Shown here piece after piece: positions 54,792 to 62,156 of a DNA stretch of 64,000 bases. Source of the DNA: Bacteroidaceae bacterium (GTDB lineage Bacteria > Bacteroidota > Bacteroidia > Bacteroidales > Bacteroidaceae); assembly GCA_902362375.1 (NCBI GenBank), contig CABIVS010000005.1, positions 251,278 to 315,277 on the forward strand. The letters run 5' to 3'. The position numbers and the translations under genes were made by a program. The first letter of the stretch is position 1. Each line of letters begins with the position of its first letter. Below the pieces are notes generated by a model. The model saw only the letters and a program-made list of their open reading frames with translations, made no database searches and was not told the DNA's origin.

Positions 54792-55313
54792 ATGGAACAT
54801 CCTCTTGCCCAATTCCTATATTGCCCTGAATGCGGTTCCCCTCATTTTGAGGTCAACAACGAGAAATCTAAAAAATGTGCAGATTGCGGCTTTGTCTATT
54901 ACTTCAATCCTTCTGCCGCCACAGTAGCACTTATCTTGAATGAGAAAAATGAACTGCTTGTCTGCCGACGTGCCAAAGAGCCGGCCAAAGGAACTCTCGA
55001 CCTACCCGGCGGATTCATCGACATGAATGAAACAGGCGAAGAAGGTGTTACCCGCGAAGTACTGGAAGAAACAGGGCTGAAAGTTAAAAAAGCCGTTTAC
55101 CAGTTCACACTTCCCAATATTTATGTTTATTCAGGTTTTCCTGTACACACACTTGATATGTTTTTCCTCTGTACCGTAGAAGACATGAGCCATTTCTCCG
55201 CCATGGATGATGTAGCAGATTCTCTCTTCCTACCTCTCTCCGAGATTCAACCGGAAGATTTTGGGCTGGATTCTATCCGGCGAGGACTTAAAAAGTTCTT
55301 ATCTGACAGATAA
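54792..55313 (+). CDS. Nudix hydrolase with N-terminal zinc ribbon
   Basis: 173 residues from MEHPLAQFLYCPECG. A two-CxxC zinc ribbon (CPECG about residues 11-15, CADCG about 30-34) precedes a Nudix domain with the box GGFIDMNETGEEGVTREVLEETGL (about 75-98), which hydrolyses a nucleoside diphosphate linked to X. The layout resembles NudC-type or ADP-ribose pyrophosphatase-like enzymes; the substrate is not decidable. The upstream Met at 54726 is rejected because the promoter lies after it. Confidence 0.9.
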   Translation: MEHPLAQFLYCPECGSPHFEVNNEKSKKCADCGFVYYFNPSAATVALILNEKNELLVCRRAKEPAKGTLDLPGGFIDMNETGEEGVTREVLEETGLKVKKAVYQFTLPNIYVYSGFPVHTLDMFFLCTVEDMSHFSAMDDVADSLFLPLSEIQPEDFGLDSIRRGLKKFLSDR

Positions 55314-55360
55314 TTCGTTAAAATATAACAAACTACAGAAACATATCCCCTTTCATTCTG

Positions 55361-55368
55361 TACTTTTG
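55361..55368 (+). promoter_or_regulatory. -7 element of the TPR/barrel operon
   Basis: TACTTTTG is an exact match; the start near 55375 gives a very short leader before the ATG at 55384, which excludes the longer frame from 55261. Confidence 0.55.
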
Positions 55369-55383
55369 CATAAACACCCGATT

Positions 55384-58300
55384 ATGAAAAAAGAAATTAC
55401 TAGACTCATTTGTGCGGCTATCTGCTGCACTCCTATGATAGGATTTGCCCAGACAAGTGATAAGTTCACTTCGACCGACAACCTTTATAAAGAAGGGAAA
55501 GAACTTTTCCAGGAAAAAAATTATGCAGCCGCCCTACCGGCACTGAAAGCATTTGTAAAACAAAAGCCTGCCGCCAGCCTTCTTCAAGACGCTGAATACA
55601 TGCTGGCCAGTTCCGCTTATGAACTGAAAGACAAGAACCGGATCGAAATCCTGCGCAAGTATCTCGACCGCTATCCTGACACTCCTTACGCCAACCGTAT
55701 TTATGCACTATTAGCCTCCTGCTATTTCTATGAAGGAAAATACGACGAAGCACTGGCACTCTTCAACTCTGCCGACCTCGGTCTACTGGGTAATGAGGAA
55801 CGGGATGACTGCACTTACCAATTGGCTACCTGTTATCTGAAAACCGATAATCTACGAGAAGCCGCAATTTGGTTTGAAACATTGCGCGCCAACAGTCCCA
55901 AATATGCTAAAGACTGTGATTATTATCTCTCTTATATCCGCTATACGCAAAAACGCTATAACGAAGCACTGAAAGGTTTCTTGCCGTTGCAGGACGATTC
56001 AAAATACAAGGCACTTGTCCCCTATTACATTGCCGAAATTTATGCACAGCTCCAAAACTATGATAAGGCACAGATTGTAGCACAAAACTATCTGTCGGCC
56101 TATCCAAATAATGAACATGCCGCAGAAATGTATCGCATTCTGGGAGATGCCTACTACCACTTCGGACAATATCACCAAGCTGTAGAAGCATTCAACAATT
56201 ACCTGAACAAAGATCATTCGGCTCCACGTCGCGATGCTCTTTATATGTTAGGGCTCTCCTACTATCAGACGAAAGTCTATTCCAAAGCAGCCGAAACATT
56301 AGGCAAAGTTACAACTGCCAATGATGCCCTTACTCAAAACGCATATCTCCACATGGGGCTCTCTTATCTGCAACTGGCGGAAAAAAGCAAAGCCCGCATG
56401 GCTTTCGAACAGGCAGCCGCCTCCAGTGCCAATATGCAAATCAAGGAACAGGCAGCTTACAATTACGCTCTTTGCCTGCATGAAACTTCCTTCTCCGCTT
56501 TCGGCGAATCCGTCACTGCCTTCGAAAAGTTCCTGAATGAATTTCCGACTTCTCCTTACGCTGAAAAAGTCAGCAGCTATTTGGTAGAAGTTTACATGAA
56601 TACCCGCAGTTATGATGCAGCCCTGAAATCCATCGACCGGATTGCCAAACCAAGTGCACAAATATTGGAAGCCAAACAAAAAATCCTGTTCCAACTAGGT
56701 ACACAAGCATTTGCCAATGCTGATTTCACACAGGCTATTAAATATCTGAATCAATCCATCGCCATCGGACAATACAACCGGCAGACCAAAGCAGACGCTT
56801 ACTACTGGTGCGGCGAATCTTACTATCGCCTTAACCGAATGACGGAAGCAACCCGTGACTTCAACGCTTACCTGCAACTCACCACCCAGCCCAATAACGA
56901 AATGTACGCACTTGCCAACTACAACTTAGGGTATATCGCTTTCCACCGCAAAGACTATACACAGGCAAGTAACTACTTTCAGAAATATATTCAACTGGAA
57001 AAAGGTGAAAATACAACCGCACTTGCCGATGCCTATAACCGTATCGGCGACTGCTACCTGCATGTACGCAGCTTCGAAGAGGCCAAACATTACTACTCAC
57101 AAGCGGAACAAATGAATACTTCTTCTGGCGACTATTCTTTCTATCAACTCGCTCTCGTATCGGGATTACAGAAAGACTATTCCGGCAAAATCACTTTATT
57201 AAACCGACTGGTGGGTAAATATCCTTCTTCTCCTTATGCAGTAAATGCCATTTATGAGAAAGGACGTTCTTATGTCCTGATGGATAACAACAATCAAGCC
57301 ATTACCTCTTTTAAAGAATTACTGAACAAATACCCCGAAAGCCCTGTCAGCCGGAAAGCCGCTGCAGAAATCGGATTATTGTACTATCAGAAAGGAGACT
57401 ACAATCAGGCTATCGGAGCTTACAAGGAAGTGATCGAGAAATATCCGGGCAGCGAAGAAGCCCGCCTTGCCATGCGTGACTTGAAATCTATTTATGTAGA
57501 CCTGAACCGCATCGACGAATTTGCAGCTTTAGCAAATGCCATGCCGGGACATATCCGTTTCGATGCCAATGAACAAGACTCACTTACGTATGCCGCTGCA
57601 GAAAAGATTTATATAAAAGGCCGGATGGAAGAAGCCAAAACAAGTTTCAACAAATACTTGCAGACTTTCCCGGAAGGTGCTTTCAGTCTGAATGCGCATT
57701 ATTACCTCTGCCTGATTGGTAACGAACAGAAGAATTACGATATGGTACTTCTCCATTCCGATAAGTTATTGGAATATCCTAACAACCCATTTGCAGAAGA
57801 AGCGCTAATCTTGCGTGCCGAAGTGCAGTTCAACCAACAAAACATGGCTGAAGCATTGGCTAGCTATAAAATGCTGAAAGAAAAAGCAACTAGCGTAGAA
57901 CGTCGCCAACTTGCCGAAACAGGTATTTTGCGTTGCGCCTTCCTGTTGAGAGATGATATAGAAACCATCCATGCAGCTACTGACCTACTTGCAGAAGCCA
58001 AACTAAGTCCGGAGTTAAGGAACGAAGCTCTTTATTACCGTGCTAAAGCCTACGCCAAGCAAAAGGCTGACAAAAAAGCACTGGAAGACTACCGTGAACT
58101 GGCTAAAGATACGCGTAACTCTTATGGTGCCGAAGCAAAATATCAGGTTGCACAATCACTTTACGATGCAAAAGAATATGCCGCTGCAGAGAAAGAGTTG
58201 CTCAACTATATAGAACAGAGCACACCTCATGCTTATTGGCTGGCACGTAGTTTTGTCCTTCTGTCTGATGTTTACCACGCTACGGGTAAAGATCTGGATG

Positions 58301-58401
58301 CACGTCAGTATCTGTTAAGTTTGCAACAGAATTACCAGGGTAATGACGATATTCAAAGTATGATTGAAAGCAGACTTCATAAATTGAAAGTTGAGAATTG
58401 A
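55384..58401 (+). CDS. Large periplasmic tetratricopeptide-repeat protein
   Basis: 1005 residues, signal peptide ending MIGFAQ. Nearly the whole mature protein is TPR-like helical repeats of 34-40 residues (examples: GKYDEALALFNSADL, KRYNEALKGFLPLQ, GQYHQAVEAFNNYLN, GDYNQAIGAYKEVIEKYPGSEEA, FPEGAFSLNAHYYLC), roughly 20-25 units. Such proteins scaffold envelope complexes. It is 20 bp from the barrel gene downstream, and the two probably form one outer-membrane assembly (inference). Confidence 0.9.
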   Translation: MKKEITRLICAAICCTPMIGFAQTSDKFTSTDNLYKEGKELFQEKNYAAALPALKAFVKQKPAASLLQDAEYMLASSAYELKDKNRIEILRKYLDRYPDTPYANRIYALLASCYFYEGKYDEALALFNSADLGLLGNEERDDCTYQLATCYLKTDNLREAAIWFETLRANSPKYAKDCDYYLSYIRYTQKRYNEALKGFLPLQDDSKYKALVPYYIAEIYAQLQNYDKAQIVAQNYLSAYPNNEHAAEMYRILGDAYYHFGQYHQAVEAFNNYLNKDHSAPRRDALYMLGLSYYQTKVYSKAAETLGKVTTANDALTQNAYLHMGLSYLQLAEKSKARMAFEQAAASSANMQIKEQAAYNYALCLHETSFSAFGESVTAFEKFLNEFPTSPYAEKVSSYLVEVYMNTRSYDAALKSIDRIAKPSAQILEAKQKILFQLGTQAFANADFTQAIKYLNQSIAIGQYNRQTKADAYYWCGESYYRLNRMTEATRDFNAYLQLTTQPNNEMYALANYNLGYIAFHRKDYTQASNYFQKYIQLEKGENTTALADAYNRIGDCYLHVRSFEEAKHYYSQAEQMNTSSGDYSFYQLALVSGLQKDYSGKITLLNRLVGKYPSSPYAVNAIYEKGRSYVLMDNNNQAITSFKELLNKYPESPVSRKAAAEIGLLYYQKGDYNQAIGAYKEVIEKYPGSEEARLAMRDLKSIYVDLNRIDEFAALANAMPGHIRFDANEQDSLTYAAAEKIYIKGRMEEAKTSFNKYLQTFPEGAFSLNAHYYLCLIGNEQKNYDMVLLHSDKLLEYPNNPFAEEALILRAEVQFNQQNMAEALASYKMLKEKATSVERRQLAETGILRCAFLLRDDIETIHAATDLLAEAKLSPELRNEALYYRAKAYAKQKADKKALEDYRELAKDTRNSYGAEAKYQVAQSLYDAKEYAAAEKELLNYIEQSTPHAYWLARSFVLLSDVYHATGKDLDARQYLLSLQQNYQGNDDIQSMIESRLHKLKVEN

Positions 58402-58421
58402 GAATTAAAAAATAGAAAAGT

Positions 58422-60143
58422 ATGAAACGATCTTATTATATAATAGGAGGACTCGCATTGGCAATCTCAATGCCATCCTGCCTTCAAGCCCAAACTACCC
58501 AACCGAAGGATACGACAATGAACCGCACGGTCGTTGTGGAACAAGAATATAACCCGGACATTATGGATGCTTCGAAAGTGAACGTCCTGCCTAAAGTAGA
58601 AGAACCGACAGTGAGTAAGAAAGAGGTGGAATATGCTACGACATTCTTTCCGGCTACTTCTGTTCCGGCAGGTCTGATGCGTCCCTATACCGGAAAAGAA
58701 ATTCAGCCAGGCACTACTCCCGGATATGTACGTGCCGGATATGGCAATTATGGCAATTTGGATGTTCTTGCCAATTATCTATTCCGCCTGTCGAAGAAAG
58801 ATAAGCTGAATGTACGTTTCCAAATGGATGGGATGGATGGTAAGTTAACTCTTCCTTTCACAGATGGAGAGAAATGGAACGCTTTCTACTACCGCACACG
58901 TGCTAATGTGGATTATACGCATCAATTCGATCAATTGGATTTAAATATTGCCGGAAACTTCGGATTGAGCAACTTCAACTTCCAACCGGAAAGCGTAAAC
59001 AGCAAGCAGAAATTCACATCCGGTGACTTTCATGCAGGCATTCATTTCATTGATGAGACTGCACCACTGCGTTTCAATGCAGAAACAAATCTGTTGATGT
59101 ATGAACGCCAGCATAACATGTTCAATGAATCTGAAGCCAATACAGGTATCAAGGAGACAATCATACGTACCAAAGGCGATGTCACGGGAGCTATCGGCGA
59201 CCAACAATCAATAACTATCGCTTTGGAAATGAACAATCTTCTCTACAGCGGATATACAAAGAATGTTTCCACCGGAGATGAATATTTCAAGAACTACACA
59301 ACGCTTCTTTTAAATCCATATTATGAACTGGATAATGATGACTGGAAACTGCATATCGGAGCCAATGTAGATTTATCTTTCGGATTTGACAAGTCTTTCC
59401 GTATCTCACCCGATATCACTGCACAGTATATTTTTTCTGACAGCTACATTGTTTATGCAAAAGCAACTGGCGGTAAGCAACTGAATGATTTCCGCAGATT
59501 AGAAAACATCTGTCCTTACGGTGAACTGCCGGAGGCAAATACCACTGCTACTTTGGGATATGTACAACGTCCTTATGATACTTACGAGCAAATCAACGGT
59601 AGTATCGGATTCAAAGCAAGCCCTTATCCGGGACTTTGGTTCAACGTGTTCGGTGGTTATCAAAATCTAAAGAACGACTTATCTTATTTAGGTTTTGACC
59701 CGAGTAATATTCATTCAGGCTCTTATCTTACTTTTGCTCAAGATAATACAGATAATCTCTACCTTGGCGGTGAAATCAGTTACGATTACAAAGATATCCT
59801 CGGAATATCAGCTAAATACACTTATCATAATTGGGACAGCAAAACAGAGGAATATCTGTTGGCTGTGAAACCCGTCAGTGAAATGTCTTTCAATGTACGT
59901 ATTCATCCGATCTCTGCTCTTAACATAAATCTGGGCTATGATTACATCAGCCGGAAAGAAGTGAAAGAATATGCAAAAATGACCGCAATTAATGATTTGC
60001 ATATCGGAGCCAGCTATAATGTATTCAAAGGAGTATCCGTTTATGCGCAAGTACATAACCTGCTGAATAAGAAATATCAATATTATTTGGGTTATCCTAC
60101 AGAAGGATTCAACTTCTTAGGAGGATTGAGTTTCCGGTTCTAA
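58422..60143 (+). CDS. Outer-membrane beta-barrel protein related to TonB-dependent receptors but without a plug
   Basis: 573 residues, signal peptide ending CLQAQ. A short N-terminal region (NRTVVVEQEYNPDIMDASKVNVLPKVEEPTV) is followed directly by alternating amphipathic strands to the C-terminal Phe (FNFLGGLSFRF), as in TonB receptor barrels (AQVHNLLNKKYQYYLGYPTEG). No plug domain is seen. The Cys at residue 20 lies within the signal region; SPII processing cannot be excluded. Confidence 0.85.
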   Translation: MKRSYYIIGGLALAISMPSCLQAQTTQPKDTTMNRTVVVEQEYNPDIMDASKVNVLPKVEEPTVSKKEVEYATTFFPATSVPAGLMRPYTGKEIQPGTTPGYVRAGYGNYGNLDVLANYLFRLSKKDKLNVRFQMDGMDGKLTLPFTDGEKWNAFYYRTRANVDYTHQFDQLDLNIAGNFGLSNFNFQPESVNSKQKFTSGDFHAGIHFIDETAPLRFNAETNLLMYERQHNMFNESEANTGIKETIIRTKGDVTGAIGDQQSITIALEMNNLLYSGYTKNVSTGDEYFKNYTTLLLNPYYELDNDDWKLHIGANVDLSFGFDKSFRISPDITAQYIFSDSYIVYAKATGGKQLNDFRRLENICPYGELPEANTTATLGYVQRPYDTYEQINGSIGFKASPYPGLWFNVFGGYQNLKNDLSYLGFDPSNIHSGSYLTFAQDNTDNLYLGGEISYDYKDILGISAKYTYHNWDSKTEEYLLAVKPVSEMSFNVRIHPISALNINLGYDYISRKEVKEYAKMTAINDLHIGASYNVFKGVSVYAQVHNLLNKKYQYYLGYPTEGFNFLGGLSFRF

Positions 60144-60151
60144 ATTAATGA

Positions 60152-60184
60152 AAGGGGCGTTTCCATTTCCGGATAACGCCCCTT
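60152..60184 (+). terminator. Probable terminator of the TPR/barrel operon
   Basis: Stem AAGGGGCGTT / AACGCCCCTT, followed by a weak T-rich tail. It lies 9 bp beyond the barrel stop. Confidence 0.65.
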
Positions 60185-60244
60185 CTCAAAAACTTAAACT
60201 TCAATTATTCCGTTGTCTCCACCACAAATCCGCCACCAATAGAT

Positions 60245-61123
60245 TTATAAGCCTTGTATTTCTTCTACCGACAGACCTGTTATCTGTGAAATAGTATTAA
60301 TAGGAATATTCAAAATCTTCATATTACGTGCTGTTTCTTTTTTTTCTTCCGCACGACCTTCCGCACGACCTTCTGCACGACCTTCCGCACGACCTTCCGC
60401 ACGTTCTGTTAATATATTATCTTTCAATATTACAATATTATCCAAATGACGATAATATGCTTCAAGTTCGGTTTTCGTCATTTTATCAAGTTTCAATCGT
60501 TCACGAGCCTCCGTCAAACCGGGAGCAGTAGCACTATCAGGAATATCACCTGTATTCAGATAGCCAATCCATTCTTCCAACGGGCTCTTGGCAACCTGAT
60601 TAAAGTCATTCACCTTTAGTATATAATATTCAGGATAAAGCTGGCTGACAGCATCGACCTTAAACGTCTGTTTTTGGAACGGAGTCAACTCCAGTACATC
60701 ATTCTGATGAATCCCTCTGAATTCCGTTTTACCATGATATACTATATCCTTTCCATTGCCTAATGAAAAATAGACAATATTGACGCTATACACTTTACGT
60801 ACTTTATCATAACCTTCTCCACGATTGATGTACTCGGTCACCAATTTAGAAGTACCAAACAACATACGTTGGAAATAAGCATACTCATTGTTATTCTGAA
60901 CTTCAATCAGAATAAGTTCTCCTTTAGAGTTCTCCGCAAGCATATCAACACGATTATACTTATCAAACTCATCTTCTTGATTACCCTCACTTTCCAACAA
61001 TTTCTGAATGACAATCTTTTCATTGAGAAGAGTAGTCAGAAAGCCTTCAAGAACTGCAAAATTGGCTTTATTACGCAATAAGCGTTTCATAGCCCAATCG
61101 AAACGAATATAATTACTGGCCAT
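60245..61123 (-). CDS. Rpn-family recombination-promoting nuclease / putative transposase (PD-(D/E)XK)
   Basis: 292 residues from MASNYIRFDWAMKRLLRNKANF; upstream Met codons lie at or before the predicted transcription start, and AAAGGAG precedes this ATG by 8 nt. PD-(D/E)XK nuclease core: NRVDMLAENSKGELILIEVQNNNEY with D and E-x-Q. The C-terminal part has four RAEG repeats (encoded by 12-bp tandem units) plus RAEE before a short helix with a HTH-like end (INTISQITGLSVEEIQGL). Rpn proteins cut DNA and raise recombination in E. coli; the Bacteroides versions are mostly uncharacterised. Confidence 0.88.
   Translation of the reverse strand: MASNYIRFDWAMKRLLRNKANFAVLEGFLTTLLNEKIVIQKLLESEGNQEDEFDKYNRVDMLAENSKGELILIEVQNNNEYAYFQRMLFGTSKLVTEYINRGEGYDKVRKVYSVNIVYFSLGNGKDIVYHGKTEFRGIHQNDVLELTPFQKQTFKVDAVSQLYPEYYILKVNDFNQVAKSPLEEWIGYLNTGDIPDSATAPGLTEARERLKLDKMTKTELEAYYRHLDNIVILKDNILTERAEGRAEGRAEGRAEGRAEEKKETARNMKILNIPINTISQITGLSVEEIQGL
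60349..60403. repeat. 12-bp tandem repeat inside the Rpn gene
   Basis: Four complete copies of CCGCACGACCTT (one with a single change) plus a partial copy, encoding RAEG on the minus strand. A gain or loss of a unit keeps the frame. Confidence 0.92.
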
Positions 61124-61161
61124 AGGTTCGTCTCCTTTCCCATTTTCTTTTTTCATGCAAA

Positions 61162-61191
61162 CAAAGGTAAGCAGAAAATGTTTAATATCAA
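61162..61191 (-). promoter_or_regulatory. Promoter of the Rpn gene
   Basis: On the minus strand TTG (61189-61191), 19 bp, TACCTTTG (61162-61169). The start near 61156 argues for translation from 61123. Confidence 0.65.
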
Positions 61192-61212
61192 GTATATATC
61201 CGATAAAATGGT

Positions 61213-61818
61213 TCATCCAGCCTTAATATATACGACCGAACGTCCTGAACCATATTTTTTCAAAATTCCTTTTTCAATAAATGCATTAATATCCTGCAAT
61301 GCCTGTGTTTTTGTCTTTCCAACAAGTAAGGCATAATCCTGCCGGTTAATACATGGATTCTTTTCCAAGAATTTATTAAGTCGCTGCAAGCACTTTTCTT
61401 CTGCCAATAGATTCTTCACACGAAAAGGCGAATGATAACGTTGTAATACCAATTCAGTCTCAATATCCTTCTTAAACTGACGGTTGATTCTCAAATTAAT
61501 ATCTTTAAGAGATACTGACGGTGAACGCAAGTCTTTTGAATCAGTCACTTCTTTGTTCACACTCAAAGAAAGAGTAAAATAGCCAATATCACCCAATTCA
61601 ACGGAAAATCCCTTCAAAAGCAAATGTCTCAATTCTTTCGAAATAGCTTCTATGACACCCACCACTTGTGCATGAGGCATATGCTGAAATGCAGTCACTT
61701 GTTCTACAAATTCTTCGGCTGTATAACTTCCCTTCAAAACGACACGTGCATGCAAAGGTTGTTCTTCCCCACTTTTTGTGAGATCGGGAGTCTCATAAAG
61801 ATCATAATTTACACTCAT
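61213..61818 (-). CDS. HU-like DNA-binding protein (Bacteroidetes HU/HIG type)
   Basis: 201 residues. The first 125 resemble the HU/IHF fold variant of Bacteroidetes (PLHARVVLKGSYTAEEFVEQVTAF, VVGVIEAISKELRHLLLKGFSVELGDIGYFTLSL, INLRINRQFKKDIETEL). The last 55 residues form a small winged-helix-like domain (LNKFLEKNPCINRQDYALLVGKTKTQALQDINAFIEKGILKKYG). It may organise DNA or regulate neighbouring genes; its target is unknown. Confidence 0.85.
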   Translation of the reverse strand: MSVNYDLYETPDLTKSGEEQPLHARVVLKGSYTAEEFVEQVTAFQHMPHAQVVGVIEAISKELRHLLLKGFSVELGDIGYFTLSLSVNKEVTDSKDLRSPSVSLKDINLRINRQFKKDIETELVLQRYHSPFRVKNLLAEEKCLQRLNKFLEKNPCINRQDYALLVGKTKTQALQDINAFIEKGILKKYGSGRSVVYIKAG

Positions 61819-61894
61819 TATCTATTAGTATTTCATTAGGAAAGATTAAACTCCACTTCCCTATTATTAATTATTTATCATGCTATTGAATCTT

Positions 61895-61960
61895 CGTTCG
61901 ACTTAAGTCAAACGATAGTTTTAGTTAAGTCAAGCGATAGTTCAACTTAAGTCAAACGAA
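61895..61960. repeat. Three 22-bp direct repeats with palindromic core
   Basis: Units at 61901, 61923 and 61945 share ACTTAAGTCAAACGATAGTT (variants AGTTAAGTCAAGCG...). The first lies inside a 20-bp near-palindrome, 61895-61914. It is part of the 338-bp gene-free gap 61819-62156, which also has a perfect palindrome AAATCTTAAGATTT at 62048-62061. Confidence 0.85.
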
Positions 61961-62067
61961 AACCAACTTACTAATGAGACAAATGTACGTAGAATATAGA
62001 GAAACTAACCTATACCAATTGATATTTTATTTCCTGCAATAAAATGTAAATCTTAAGATTTTATTAA

Positions 62068-62106
62068 ATTCTCCTTATATTATAAGGTAAGGAGAATCTT
62101 TTTTTT
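62068..62106 (+). terminator. Terminator-like hairpin upstream of the topA promoter
   Basis: ATTCTCCTT and AAGGAGAAT pair (62068-62076 with 62089-62097), followed by CTTTTTTTT. No plus-strand gene reads into it from nearby, so it may block read-through into topA or act at the DNA level. Confidence 0.6.
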
Positions 62107-62114
62107 TACTTTTG
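62107..62114 (+). promoter_or_regulatory. -7 element of topA
   Basis: TACTTTTG, an exact match, about 43 bp before the topA ATG. Its -33 position falls in the 3' arm of the hairpin at 62068. Confidence 0.55.
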
Positions 62115-62156
62115 TCCCCGAATATTGTGGTACAAGCCATTATAAAAGAAAGAATT

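Noticed and set aside
55261..55383. Earlier start for the TPR protein
   Set aside because: It overlaps the Nudix gene and lies upstream of the promoter at 55361; the signal peptide begins at 55384.
60245..61123. Active insertion sequence
   Set aside because: The gene is sometimes labelled putative transposase, but I see no terminal inverted repeats or target duplications, and it has its own promoter like a resident gene.
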